Source of the DNA: an uncultured Trueperaceae bacterium
GTDB lineage: Bacteria; Deinococcota; Deinococci; Deinococcales; Trueperaceae
Direction of reading: 5' to 3'
DNA length: 64,000 nucleotides
NCBI GenBank assembly: GCA_913057685.1
Contig: CAJXOA010000008.1
Span: 1 to 64,000 of the forward strand
Position 1 is the stretch's first letter. Each line of letters starts with the position of its first letter. Positions 17,237 through 26,250 of this stretch are shown piece by piece. The notes below the pieces were generated by a model. That model did not search any database. It had not been told where the DNA came from and worked only from the letters and a program-made list of their open reading frames with translations. Made by a program: the position numbers and the translations under genes.

Positions 17237-18637
17237 TCAGTTGACGACCCGGTCGCGTCCGCCCAGCCGCTCGCGGGCCGCGGCGAGGGCGGCGCGCAGC
17301 GTGGCGGCGTCCTCCGCCGCAGGGTCGACGTGCTCGAGCGCGGCGCGGGCGTGCCGCACGACGTCGGGGGCGCCGTCGGCGCCACGCTGCGCGTGCGCGT
17401 CGACGAGGACGTGCTGGGCGGCGAGCCAGGTGCCGTCCCCCTCCGCCGCGGCGGCCGCAGCGCGCTCGAGCCACCGAATCGCGTCGTGCAGCTCGAAGTA
17501 CTCGAAGGCGACCGTCCCGAGCGTCAGGCAGGCGGACGCCTCCGCGCCGGCGGCGAGGGCGCGTTCGGCGGTGTCGTGCGCGGCGCGCAGGTCCCCGAGG
17601 CGCAGGTGGACGTCGGCGAGGTCGGCGAGCGCGTCGGCGCGGTGGGGGTAGTCCGGGTCGGTCAACAACTCCTGCAGGGTGCTGCGCGCGTCGTCGAGGC
17701 GGTCGGCGTCGACGTGCAGGATCGCGAGTTCGTGCGCGAGGTAGGCGCGTTCGTCGTGCGGCGCGTCGGTGCGGGCGGCGTCGAGTTCGGCGGCGGCGTC
17801 GCCGGGCCGCCCCAGGTCGGCGAGCGCGTCGGCGCGGGACGTGGCGATCGCCAGGCGGCGGTCGGCGTGCCGCGCGTGCCCTGCGGCGGCGTCGAGGTGC
17901 TCGAGCGCCCGCCCGGGGTTCCCGAGCGCCAGGTCGATGCGCCCCCGCAGTTCGTGCTCCCAGGCGAGATCCTCGCCGCGCGCCGGCGTGTGCGGCGCGA
18001 CGTCGAGGACGGCGCCCGCCTCGTGCGGCCGGTGGACGTCGAGCAGCGCGGCGGCGAAGTGGCGGCGGAGGCCGTCGCGGTCGCGGTCGCCGGCGCCCTC
18101 CCAGGCGCGCGCGAACGCTTCGGCGGCGGCGTCGACCTCGCCGAGGTCGGCGTGCGCGTGCCCGAGGAGCGACCAGCGCCGCCAGCGGAGGTACGCGGGG
18201 ACCGCGTCGTCGGGCAACGCCCGGAGGCGCCGGCGGGCGGCGCGGGCGGCGCCCGCCCACCAGAGGGCGCTCGCGGCGTGGTACGCCGCGACGGCGTCGC
18301 TCGCGTCGATCCCGTCGACCGCCCGCCGGACCGACGTCGCGGAGGCGCCCTCGAGGGCGCGGAATTCGGCGTGCAGCGCGCGGTAGAGCGGCGCCTCGAC
18401 GACCGCGCCGTCGAGGGCGGCGGCGTCGCGCAACCGCTCCCGCCCACGCGCGATGCCGCCGCTGCCGTACAGCGCGTCGGTCGCGGCGAGGTGGAGGCGG
18501 TAGATCGCCCGGTCGGCGGCCTCGTGCGGGTCGGTCGCGCCGCTGTGGAGGGCCGCCACGGCGTCGTCGACGTCGCCGGCGTCGAGGGCGGCGCGGGCGC
18601 GTTCGAGGTGCGCGAGGCGGGACGGGCGTCCGGTCAC
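17237..18637 (-). CDS. TPR-repeat protein of unknown function
   Basis: A 466-residue, Ala-rich, all-helical protein with no signal peptide or membrane segment. Helix pairs of about 34 residues with TPR-like spacing recur, for example around HADLGEVDAAAEAFARAW, LALGNPGRALEHLDAAAG, LADLGRPGDAAAELDAAR and LRLGDLRAAHDTAERAL, giving perhaps eight to ten repeats. TPR arrays are protein-protein scaffolds; partner and function are not shown. The GTG start follows TAGCGT by five bases. It is divergent from the M16 peptidase gene. Confidence 0.7.
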   Translation of the reverse strand: MTGRPSRLAHLERARAALDAGDVDDAVAALHSGATDPHEAADRAIYRLHLAATDALYGSGGIARGRERLRDAAALDGAVVEAPLYRALHAEFRALEGASATSVRRAVDGIDASDAVAAYHAASALWWAGAARAARRRLRALPDDAVPAYLRWRRWSLLGHAHADLGEVDAAAEAFARAWEGAGDRDRDGLRRHFAAALLDVHRPHEAGAVLDVAPHTPARGEDLAWEHELRGRIDLALGNPGRALEHLDAAAGHARHADRRLAIATSRADALADLGRPGDAAAELDAARTDAPHDERAYLAHELAILHVDADRLDDARSTLQELLTDPDYPHRADALADLADVHLRLGDLRAAHDTAERALAAGAEASACLTLGTVAFEYFELHDAIRWLERAAAAAAEGDGTWLAAQHVLVDAHAQRGADGAPDVVRHARAALEHVDPAAEDAATLRAALAAARERLGGRDRVVN

Positions 18638-18642
18638 GCGTG

Positions 18643-18648
18643 ACGCTA
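18643..18648 (-). promoter_or_regulatory. -10 box TAGCGT of TPR gene (leaderless type)
   Basis: Minus-strand TAGCGT, preceded by TGA as an extended -10, lies five bases before the GTG. The surrounding 12-mer CGTGATAGCGTC is repeated at the divergent M16 gene. Confidence 0.5.
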
Positions 18649-18758
18649 TCACGGCCCGCGCGGCGGCGCCGGACCGCTGCGCCGGTGCGGCGCCGGGCGG
18701 CGCGGCGGGGGCGCGCGCGGACGTCGGCAGCGCCGCGGAGCGCCGCCGAGGGGCGTGA

Positions 18759-18764
18759 TAGCGT
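18759..18764 (+). promoter_or_regulatory. -10 box TAGCGT of M16 peptidase gene (leaderless type)
   Basis: TAGCGT lies seven bases before the ATG at 18772 inside the 12-mer CGTGATAGCGTC (18755-18766), the same 12-mer as at the TPR promoter on the other strand. Confidence 0.5.
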
Positions 18765-18771
18765 CCCCGCC

Positions 18772-21690
18772 ATGGACGCATTCGGGTTCGTCGTGGACGA
18801 CCAACACACGCTCGACATCGCCGGCGCGACCGCGCGCCGTTACCGTCACGCCGCCAGCGGCGCGGAGCTCCTGGCGCTCGACGCGAAGGACGCGAACCTG
18901 TCGTTCGCCGTCGGCTTCGCCACCCCCCCACGCGACGACACGGGCGTCGCGCACATCCTGGAGCACATGGTCCTCGCGGGCTCGCAGAAGTACCCGTTGC
19001 GCGACCCGTTCTTCGACATGGTGAAGGGCTCGCTCGCCGGGTTCCTGAACGCCCTGACGTACCCCGACCGGACGGTGTACCCGTTCGCGACGGAGAACCG
19101 CCAGGACTACCTCAACCTGCTCGACGTGTACCTGGACGCGGTGTTCGCCCCCCGCTTGGCGCGCACGACGTTCGCGCAGGAGGGCTGGCACCTGGAGCGC
19201 GCCGGGGAGGGCGAGGACGCCCTGGCGCTGCGCGGGGTGGTGTTCAACGAGATGAAGGGGGCGTTCGGCGACCCGAACCGGGCGCTGCACCAGGCGGAGG
19301 CGGCGGGGCTGCTGCCCGACACCCCGTACGCGTTCGAGTCGGGGGGCGACCCCGCCGCGATTCCGGAGTTGACGTACGAGGCGTTGACGGCGTTCCACGC
19401 CGAGCACTACCACCCCTCCCGGGCGAAGTTCGTGGTGCACGGCGACGTGCCGCTCGAGGAGGTCGCGGCCCGGATCGCGCCGTACCTCGAGGGGGTCACG
19501 CCCCTCCCGCCGGTCCCCCCGCCCGCGCTGCAGCCGCCGTTCGAGGCGCCGCGCACCGCGCAGGCCCCCTACCCCGCCGACGCGAACGACAAGGCGCTCG
19601 CGACGGTCGCGTGGGCGCTTCCGGCGCTCGAGGGGCCGGGCGAGGAGCTGCTGTTGGAGGTCCTCGAGCACGCGTTGGTGGGGACCCCCGCCGCGCCGCT
19701 CCGGCGGGCGCTGCTGGATTCGGGGGTGGGCGAGGCGTTCCTCGGGGGGCTGGACACGACGGCGCGCCAACCGACGTTCCACGCCGGCCTGCGCGGCGTC
19801 GACCCGGACCGCATCGACGAGGTGCACGCCCTGGTGCGGGACACCGTCCGCGACGTCGCGCGGGTCGGCTTCGACCCCGAGGACGTCCGGGCGGCCCGCA
19901 ACCGCTTGGAGTTCGACCTGCGCGAGATGGACGCCGGTGGGGGGCAGCAGGGGTTGAGCCTCGCCTTCACGGCGCTCGACGCGTGGATGCACGGGCGCGA
20001 CCCGGTGCGGGCGTTGGATTTCGATGCGGCGCTCGCGGATCTCGACGCCCGCCTGGCGGCGGACGGCGGCGCGGATCACGGTGCGTCGGTGCTGGCGGAC
20101 CTGCTGGCGCGGCGGCTGGTGGACAACCCCCACCGGGTGGACGCCGCGTCGACCCCGGATCCGGACCTGAGCGCGCGGCGTGACGCCGACGAACGCGCCC
20201 GCCTCGGCGCGTGGGCGGAGGCGATGACGGAGGACGATTGGGCGGCGTTGGAGGCGGCGCACGCGGAGCTCCGCGCGGCGCAGGAGACGCCGGACTCGCC
20301 CGAGGCGCGCGCGACGTTGCCGACCCTCCACCGGGGGGACGTGCGCGACCCGACGCCCGACCCGGTGCCGGAGGTCGAGGCGCGCGACGGTGCGGAGCTG
20401 CTGCGCTACGACCTGCCGACCCGCGGCCTCGGGTACGTCGACGTCGCCTTCGACCTGCGCGCCGTGCCGGAGGTGGGCCTCGCGCACGTCGGGACGCTGG
20501 GGCGCTACCTGCTCGAGACGGGGACGGCGTCGCGTTCGCTGGCGGAGCTCACGCGCGCGATCGATGCGGAGACCGGCGGGATCGGGGCGGGGCCCGACCT
20601 GGCGGCGGGGGTCGGGGAGGCGCCCGGCTTGGCGCGTTTCGTGGTGCGCGGCTCGGCGTTGGGGTCGAAGGCGGACGCCCTGGCGGACCTCATGATCGAG
20701 GTGCTGCGCGAGGCGGACTTCGGGGACGTCGCGGTGCTGCGGCGGTTGACGGTGGAGCGGTTGGCGCGCCGGCGGGCGGCGCTCGAGCGGGCGGGCCACC
20801 GCTTCGCGTTGCGCCGCCTCGCGGCGCACGGCGCGCCGGAGGCGCGCGTCGAGGAGCACCTGAGCGGCCTCGCGTCGCTGGCGACGTCGAAGGCGGCGGC
20901 GGACCTCGCGGAGGACGATCCCGACGCCCTCCGGGCGCAGCTGGAGGGGCTGCGCCAAGCGTTGCTGGTGCGCGCGGGGACGGTGGCGGCGGTGCACGCC
21001 GACGACGCCGCGGAGGCGCCGATGCGGGCGGCGACGCGGCGGCTGGTGGACGCCCTGCCGGCCGGTGGGGCGGCGACGGGCGACGCGTTCGCGGCGATGT
21101 CGGCGCCGGCGCCGGCGGAGGGGTGGCGGTTGCCGGGCCAGGTCTTCTACGTCGCGACCGGCCGAACGCTGCAGGGCGGCGCGCCGCTCCCGGGCAGTTG
21201 GTTGGTGGCGGCCCGCTGGTTGTCGAGCGAGGTGTTCCTGCCCCGCATCCGCTTCCAGGGGGGCGCGTACGGGGCGGGCGCCGTCCTCGATCCGCTGCGG
21301 GGGGCGTTCCGGACGTTCTCGTACCGCGACCCGAACTTCGCGGAGACCTTGGCGGTCATGGCGGAGGCGCCGGAGCGGCTGGAGGAGGCGGCGGGGTCGC
21401 TCGACGAGCGCGACCTGGAGACGTTGATCATCGGGACGCTCGGGGGGTTGGACCCGCACGAGATGCCTGCGGAGCGCGGCTACCGGGCGCTGGCGCGGCG
21501 CCTGCGCGGCAGCCTCGAGCAGCGCGAGCGGTTGCGCCGCGAGATCCTGGGGACGACGCGCGATGCGTTCGCGGAGTTGGCGGAGGCGATCCGCGCGGCG
21601 GGCCCGCCGCGGGTCGTGGCGCTCGGGCCGGAGGCGGGCCTGCGGGCGCTCGAGGGGGAGTTGGGGTTGGTGATCCGCGAGCCGGCGTAG
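18772..21690 (+). CDS. M16C zinc metallopeptidase (presequence protease/insulinase family)
   Basis: Oligopeptide-degrading pitrilysin-type peptidase, 972 residues, the size of single-chain PreP/falcilysin enzymes with two M16 halves. The inverted zinc motif is HILEH: His61 and His65 as ligands, Glu64 as catalytic base. The third ligand is Glu160 in GVVFNEMKGAF. The C-terminal half (about 540-970) lacks the zinc site, as in the family. No signal peptide is seen, so it probably clears peptides in the cytoplasm. The start ATG follows TAGCGT by seven bases. Confidence 0.92.
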   Translation: MDAFGFVVDDQHTLDIAGATARRYRHAASGAELLALDAKDANLSFAVGFATPPRDDTGVAHILEHMVLAGSQKYPLRDPFFDMVKGSLAGFLNALTYPDRTVYPFATENRQDYLNLLDVYLDAVFAPRLARTTFAQEGWHLERAGEGEDALALRGVVFNEMKGAFGDPNRALHQAEAAGLLPDTPYAFESGGDPAAIPELTYEALTAFHAEHYHPSRAKFVVHGDVPLEEVAARIAPYLEGVTPLPPVPPPALQPPFEAPRTAQAPYPADANDKALATVAWALPALEGPGEELLLEVLEHALVGTPAAPLRRALLDSGVGEAFLGGLDTTARQPTFHAGLRGVDPDRIDEVHALVRDTVRDVARVGFDPEDVRAARNRLEFDLREMDAGGGQQGLSLAFTALDAWMHGRDPVRALDFDAALADLDARLAADGGADHGASVLADLLARRLVDNPHRVDAASTPDPDLSARRDADERARLGAWAEAMTEDDWAALEAAHAELRAAQETPDSPEARATLPTLHRGDVRDPTPDPVPEVEARDGAELLRYDLPTRGLGYVDVAFDLRAVPEVGLAHVGTLGRYLLETGTASRSLAELTRAIDAETGGIGAGPDLAAGVGEAPGLARFVVRGSALGSKADALADLMIEVLREADFGDVAVLRRLTVERLARRRAALERAGHRFALRRLAAHGAPEARVEEHLSGLASLATSKAAADLAEDDPDALRAQLEGLRQALLVRAGTVAAVHADDAAEAPMRAATRRLVDALPAGGAATGDAFAAMSAPAPAEGWRLPGQVFYVATGRTLQGGAPLPGSWLVAARWLSSEVFLPRIRFQGGAYGAGAVLDPLRGAFRTFSYRDPNFAETLAVMAEAPERLEEAAGSLDERDLETLIIGTLGGLDPHEMPAERGYRALARRLRGSLEQRERLRREILGTTRDAFAELAEAIRAAGPPRVVALGPEAGLRALEGELGLVIREPA

Positions 21691-21712
21691 GGCGGACGGA
21701 TCGGAAGGCGTC

Positions 21713-21738
21713 GGGGCCGGGCGTACGCCCGGCCCCTT
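21713..21738 (+). terminator. terminator after M16 peptidase gene
   Basis: A 10-bp perfect stem (21713-21722 with 21727-21736) with GTAC loop is followed by TT. It ends the peptidase transcript ahead of the G-rich repeat array. Confidence 0.6.
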
Positions 21739-21750
21739 CGCGTGCCGTGG

Positions 21751-21815
21751 TGGGGTGCGGTGGGGTGCGGTGGGGTGTGGTGCGGTGGGGTGTTGTGCGG
21801 TGTGCTGGGGTGCGG
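21751..21815 (+). repeat. G-rich pentamer tandem array, possible G-quadruplex
   Basis: Thirteen consecutive 5-mers of the form TGNGG, with TGGGGTGCGG repeated almost perfectly three times and then decaying copies. Five GGGG runs recur roughly every 10-20 bases on the plus strand, enough for a G-quadruplex. It lies between the converging 3' ends of the M16 peptidase and clpB genes. It is not coding. Confidence 0.8.
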
Positions 21816-21837
21816 CGCGGCGCGTCCCCCGCCTGGG

Positions 21838-24426
21838 TCAGGCGAGGACCTCCTGGGGGCGTTCGGTGTCGAAGGTGATGCGTTCGCCGTCGAGGCCGAC
21901 GTGGACGACGTCGCCGTCGGTGACGTCGCCGGCCAGGATCGCGCGGGAGAGCGGCGTCTCCAGTTCGGCGCGGATGGCGCGGGCGAGGGGGCGCGCGCCG
22001 AAGGCGGGGTCGAAGCCGACCCGCGCGAGGTGCGCGAGGGCGGCGTCGGAGACGTCGAGGGTGATGCGCTTGTCGCGCAGGCGGCGGGCGAGGTCGTCGA
22101 TGCGGAGCTCCGCGATGCGCGCGACCTGCTCGGCGTCGAGGCCTTCGAAGACGACGACGTCGTCGAGGCGGTTGAGGAACTCGGGGCGGAAGGCGTCGCG
22201 CAGCTCCTCCATGACGGCGGCCTCCATCGCGTCGGCGGGCTGGCCGGCGCGGCTCATCTCGAGGATCTGGGGGCTGCCGATGTTGCTGGTGAGGATGACG
22301 ACGGTGTGCTTGAAGTCGACCGTCCGGCCGTGCGCGTCGGTGAGGCGCCCGTCGTCGAGGAGTTGCAGCAGCGCGTTGAAGACGTCGGGGTGCGCCTTCT
22401 CGATCTCGTCGAAGAGGAGGACGGCGTAGGGGCGGCGGCGGACCGCTTCGGTGAGGTGGCCGCCCTCCTCGTAGCCGACGTACCCGGGGGGCGCGCCGAT
22501 GAGGCGGGCGACGGTGTGTTTCTCCATGTACTCGCTCATGTCGAGCCGCACGAGGGCGTCCTCGTCGTCGAACAGGTTCTGTGCGAGCGCCTTCGCGGTT
22601 TCGGTCTTGCCGACGCCCGTCGGCCCGAGGAACAGGAAACTGCCGATCGGGCGGTTCGGGTCCGACAGGCCGGCGCGGGAGCGACGGACGGCGTCGGCGA
22701 CCGCTTGGAGGGCGCGGTCCTGCCCGATGACGCGGGCGTGGAGCTCCTCCTCGAGGCCGAGGAGCTTCTCGCGTTCGCCCTCGACGAGCTTCGCGACGGG
22801 GATGCCGGTGGCGCGGGCGACGACCTCGGCGACCTCGTCCTCGCCGACCTCGAGGCGGACGTAGTGGGCGTCCTCGAGCTCGCGGGCGAGGTCGGTGAGG
22901 CGCGCCTCGAGCTTCGGGAGGTGGCCGTAGCGGAGTTCGGCGGCGGTGTCGAGGTCGTAGGCGCGTTCGGCGGTTTCGATGCCGGTGCGGACGCGGTCGC
23001 GTTCCGCCTGCGCTTCGCGCAGTTCGTCGAGCTTCGCCTTCTCCTGCTTCCAGTCGCTCTGCGCCGTCTCGATGCGGTCCTCGACCGTCCGGAGTTCCTC
23101 TTCGGCGCGAAGGAGGCGTGCGGCGGAGTCGGGGTCGTCCTCCTTGGCGAGGGCGGCGCGCTCGACGTCAAGCTGGAGCTTGCGGCGGTTCAGCGCGTCG
23201 ATCTCCTCGGGGAGGCTGTCGAGTTGGACGCGGAGGCGGCTGGCGGCCTCGTCGACGAGGTCGATCGCGGCGTCGGGGAGTTGCCGGTCGGAGAGGTAGC
23301 GGTGCCCGAGGGTGGCGGCGGCGATCAACGCGGGGTCGGCGATGCGGACCCCGTGGTGGACCTCGTACTTCTCCTTGAGGCCGCGCAGGATGCTGACGGT
23401 CTCCTCGGCGCTGGGTTCGTCGACGAAGATCGGTTGGAAGCGGCGTTCGAGGGCGGCGTCCTTCTCGATCTCGCGGTACTCGTCGAGCGTCGTCGCGCCG
23501 ATGAGCCGCAACTGCCCGCGCGCGAGGGCGGGCTTGAGCATGTTGCCGGCGTCGACGGCGCCCTCGGCCTTGCCGGCGCCGACGATGGTGTGGAGTTCGT
23601 CGATGAACATCACGACCTCGCCGGCGGCGCCGGCCACCTCCTCGACGACCGCCTTGAGGCGTTCCTCGAACTCGCCGCGGTACTTCGCGCCGGCGAGCAG
23701 CGAGCCCATGTCGAGCTGGACGATGCGTTTGCCGTGCAGGCCTTCGGGGACGTCGCCGGCGACGATGCGTTGCGCGAGGCCTTCGGCGATGGCGGTCTTG
23801 CCGACGCCGGGCTCGCCGATGAGGACGGGGTTGTTCTTCGTGCGGCGCAGCAGGATCTGGGTGGCGCGGCGGATCTCGTCGTCGCGCCCGATGACCGGGT
23901 CGAGGTCGCCGGCGCGGGCGCGTTCGGTGAGGTCGATGCCGTACGTCTCGAGCGCTTCGTACGTCGCTTCGGCCTGGCGGGAGTCGACGGTGCGGTCGCC
24001 CCGGACCTCCTGGGCGGCGGCGTCGAGGGCGTCGGCGTCGGGGAGCATGGCGAGGGTGCGGCCCGCTTCGCGGCGCAGGGCGACGAGGAGGACGTCGGCG
24101 GCGACGTAGCGGTCGCCGCGGCTCTCCGCGGCGCGGTCGGCGGCCTGAAGGACACGACCGAGGGTGGGGTCGAGGGTGCGTTCGGTGCCGCCGACGTCGC
24201 CGGAGACGCGGGGGAGGTCGGCGAGGGCGGCGTCGAGGGCGGCGTACGCCTGGGCGGGGTCGCCGCCGGCGCGCGCGACGATGCGGGCGGGGGGCGCCTG
24301 GTCGTCGGCGAGGAGGGCGGCGGCCAGGTGGAGGGCGCCGACCTGCTGTTGGCCGCGGGTCGCGGCGATGCGTTCGGCGGCCTGGAGGGCCTGCAGGGCC
24401 GCCTGGGTGAGGCGTTCGGGATCCAT
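21838..24426 (-). CDS. clpB: ATP-dependent disaggregase ClpB
   Basis: Hsp100 AAA+ chaperone that rescues aggregated proteins with DnaK; 862 residues. The N-terminal Clp repeat spans about 1-145. AAA-1 has Walker A GEPGVGKT and Walker B VVMFIDE. The coiled-coil M-domain runs about 400-520. AAA-2 has GPTGVGKT, pore loop GYVGYEEGG and [10 protein letters not shown]. Its promoter has a consensus TTGACA, an 18-base spacer and TAGGGT six bases before the ATG, overlapped by a HAIR-like operator, so heat-shock control by an HspR-type repressor is likely. Confidence 0.97.
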   Translation of the reverse strand: MDPERLTQAALQALQAAERIAATRGQQQVGALHLAAALLADDQAPPARIVARAGGDPAQAYAALDAALADLPRVSGDVGGTERTLDPTLGRVLQAADRAAESRGDRYVAADVLLVALRREAGRTLAMLPDADALDAAAQEVRGDRTVDSRQAEATYEALETYGIDLTERARAGDLDPVIGRDDEIRRATQILLRRTKNNPVLIGEPGVGKTAIAEGLAQRIVAGDVPEGLHGKRIVQLDMGSLLAGAKYRGEFEERLKAVVEEVAGAAGEVVMFIDELHTIVGAGKAEGAVDAGNMLKPALARGQLRLIGATTLDEYREIEKDAALERRFQPIFVDEPSAEETVSILRGLKEKYEVHHGVRIADPALIAAATLGHRYLSDRQLPDAAIDLVDEAASRLRVQLDSLPEEIDALNRRKLQLDVERAALAKEDDPDSAARLLRAEEELRTVEDRIETAQSDWKQEKAKLDELREAQAERDRVRTGIETAERAYDLDTAAELRYGHLPKLEARLTDLARELEDAHYVRLEVGEDEVAEVVARATGIPVAKLVEGEREKLLGLEEELHARVIGQDRALQAVADAVRRSRAGLSDPNRPIGSFLFLGPTGVGKTETAKALAQNLFDDEDALVRLDMSEYMEKHTVARLIGAPPGYVGYEEGGHLTEAVRRRPYAVLLFDEIEKAHPDVFNALLQLLDDGRLTDAHGRTVDFKHTVVILTSNIGSPQILEMSRAGQPADAMEAAVMEELRDAFRPEFLNRLDDVVVFEGLDAEQVARIAELRIDDLARRLRDKRITLDVSDAALAHLARVGFDPAFGARPLARAIRAELETPLSRAILAGDVTDGDVVHVGLDGERITFDTERPQEVLA

Positions 24427-24432
24427 GCCCCC

Positions 24433-24462
24433 ACCCTAGGGGGTTGAGTGTCCTCGTGTCAA
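24433..24462 (-). promoter_or_regulatory. clpB promoter (TTGACA-18-TAGGGT)
   Basis: Minus strand: -35 TTGACA at 24462-24457 and -10 TAGGGT at 24438-24433, spacer 18. The ATG follows six bases after the -10. It has the best -35 match of any promoter I found in the window. Confidence 0.75.
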
Positions 24463-24463
24463 G
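24443..24463. promoter_or_regulatory. HAIR-like operator (HspR site) at clpB
   Basis: Reads GTTGAGT, seven bases, TGTCAAG on the plus strand. The HspR operator HAIR is CTTGAGT-N7-ACTCAAG, giving 11 of 14 matches with exact spacing. It covers the -35 box, where a repressor would block polymerase. Confidence 0.65.
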
Positions 24464-24537
24464 TTATCTGCTCACCCATCGAGGGGTCGGAGGCATCCCG
24501 TCCATCCCCTCCACGATGCACCCCCCCTCCACGAAGC

Positions 24538-24566
24538 GCCGCCCCCACCGGTCCGGTGGGGGCGGC
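24538..24566 (-). terminator. terminator after pntB
   Basis: A 12-bp GC stem (24538-24549 with 24555-24566) and 5-base loop lie 23 bases past the pntB stop on the minus strand. Confidence 0.6.
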
Positions 24567-24588
24567 CGCGCCGTCCGGTCGGGGGCGG

Positions 24589-25971
24589 CTACTCGCCCAG
24601 CGTCTCCTTGAACTCCGACACCAGCTCCCCCACCATCGCCTTGCCGTCGCCGAACAGCATGCGGGTGTTGGGCTTGAAGAACAACGGGTTCTGCACGCCG
24701 GAGAAGCCCGGGTTCATCGAGCGCTTGAGGACGAACGTCGTGCGGGCTTCGTCGACGTTGATGATCGGCATGCCGTACAGCGGGCTGGAGGGATCCTCGC
24801 GCGCCGCGGGGTTCACGACGTCGTTCGCCCCGATGACGATCGCGACGTCGACGGTGTCCATCGTCGGGTTGACGTCGCCCGGCTCCACCAGCTGCTCGTA
24901 CGGCACGTTCGCTTCGGCCAACAGCACGTTCATGTGGCCCGGCATCCGGCCGGCGACGGGGTGGATGGCGTAGCGCACCTCCGCGCCGTTCTTCTCCAGC
25001 AACTCCGCCAACTCCCGCACGACGTGCTGCGCCTGCGCGACCGCCATGCCGTACCCCGGCACGACGACGACGTTCGAGGCCGCCTCGAGGATGTAGTACG
25101 CGTCCTCGGGGGTGATCGGCTTGACCTCCCCCTCGATCTCCGCGGTCGACGCCGCCGGCGCCCCGCCGAACCCGCCGAACAGCACGTTCGTGAGGCTGCG
25201 GTTCATCGCCTTCGACATGATGTTCGTCAGGATGAAGCCGGACGCCCCGACGAGCGACCCCGCGACCACGAGGGCGCTGTTGCCCAGCACGAAGCCCGCC
25301 ATCGAGGCGGCAAGGCCGGAGTAGGCGTTGAGGAGGCTGACGACGATCGGCATGTCCGCCCCGCCGATCGGCAGCACCAGCAACAGCCCCACGACGAGCG
25401 CCGCGACCGCCGTGGCGAGCAGGACGGCGCCCGCCGCCCCCCCGTCCGGCGCGACGACGAACCACGCCGCCCCCGCCAGGGTCGCGAGCGCGACGGCGGA
25501 GATGACGACCTGCTGGCCGGGCACCCGCACCGGGCGGCCGGGCATCGTCTCCGACAGCTTGCCCCAGGCGATCAGGCTGCCCGACGCGGCGACGGCGCCC
25601 ACCACCAACGCCGCGGCGATCGCCGCGGCGGTGCCGACGCCGGTCTCGGGGCGTTGGATCCACTCCGCCGCCGCGACCCCCATGGACGCGAGGCCCCCCG
25701 AGCCGTTGAACAGCGCCACCATCTCCGGCATCGCCGTCATCTTCACGAGGCGCGCCGCGAGGATGCCGATCGTCGCACCGACCCCGAGGCCGACGGCGAC
25801 CCAGAGCGGGTCGATGCCGCCCGCGAGCAGCGTCGCGACGACCGCGACCAACATCCCGAGCGCCGACAGCGCGTTCCCCCGGCGGGCGGTGTCCGCCCGC
25901 CCGAGCAGCTTCAGGCCCAGGATGAACGCCACCGCCGCGGCGATGTAGGCGAGGTCCAGTCCGCCCGCCAC
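24589..25971 (-). CDS. pntB: NAD(P) transhydrogenase subunit beta
   Basis: Proton-translocating transhydrogenase subunit with the membrane channel (about nine helices, residues 5-270) and the NADP-binding domain III (about 285-460). Domain III shows VVVPGYGMAVAQAQH, GANDVVNPAA, and KRSMNPGFSGVQNPLF near the C-terminus. It makes NADPH from NADH using the proton gradient. The GTG start lies just upstream-side of pntA2's stop with a short gap of three bases. Third gene of a split pntA1-pntA2-pntB operon. Confidence 0.96.
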   Translation of the reverse strand: MAGGLDLAYIAAAVAFILGLKLLGRADTARRGNALSALGMLVAVVATLLAGGIDPLWVAVGLGVGATIGILAARLVKMTAMPEMVALFNGSGGLASMGVAAAEWIQRPETGVGTAAAIAAALVVGAVAASGSLIAWGKLSETMPGRPVRVPGQQVVISAVALATLAGAAWFVVAPDGGAAGAVLLATAVAALVVGLLLVLPIGGADMPIVVSLLNAYSGLAASMAGFVLGNSALVVAGSLVGASGFILTNIMSKAMNRSLTNVLFGGFGGAPAASTAEIEGEVKPITPEDAYYILEAASNVVVVPGYGMAVAQAQHVVRELAELLEKNGAEVRYAIHPVAGRMPGHMNVLLAEANVPYEQLVEPGDVNPTMDTVDVAIVIGANDVVNPAAREDPSSPLYGMPIINVDEARTTFVLKRSMNPGFSGVQNPLFFKPNTRMLFGDGKAMVGELVSEFKETLGE

Positions 25972-25974
25972 GGC

Positions 25975-26250
25975 CTACTCCCGCCCCTTCGCCTTGAACA
26001 GGCTCAGCATGCGGTCGGTGACCAGGTACCCGCCGACGACGTTGATCGTGGCGAACACGAGGGCGGCGACGCCGATCGCGGTGCCGAGGGTCCCCCCGGC
26101 GCTCGCGGCGATCAACGCCCCGACGATGGTGATGCCGCTGATGGCGTTGCTGCCCGACATCAACGGCGTATGCAGCTGGCTGGGCACCTTGGTGATCAGC
26201 TCGACCCCCAGGAAGATCGCCAGCACGAACACGAAGATCAACAAGATCAC
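25975..26250 (-). CDS. pntA2: NAD(P) transhydrogenase subunit alpha, membrane part
   Basis: Small membrane subunit (domain IIa) of the three-subunit transhydrogenase, 91 residues with three hydrophobic helices. Typical stretch: TKVPSQLHTPLMSGSNAISG. The GTG start overlaps the pntA1 stop by four bases (GTGA) and has AGGGGG upstream, so alpha parts 1 and 2 are coupled. Confidence 0.95.
   Translation of the reverse strand: MILLIFVFVLAIFLGVELITKVPSQLHTPLMSGSNAISGITIVGALIAASAGGTLGTAIGVAALVFATINVVGGYLVTDRMLSLFKAKGRE

Noticed and set aside
21751-21815. CRISPR array
   Set aside because: Repeat unit is 5-10 bp with no spacers; it is a simple tandem repeat.
21742-24447. 901-codon open frame opposite clpB
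   Set aside because: Shadow of clpB; no motif and no start signal.
24443-24463. CIRCE element at clpB
   Set aside because: The repeat TTGA...TCAA does not match TTAGCACTC-N9-GAGTGCTAA; HAIR fits better in sequence and spacing.
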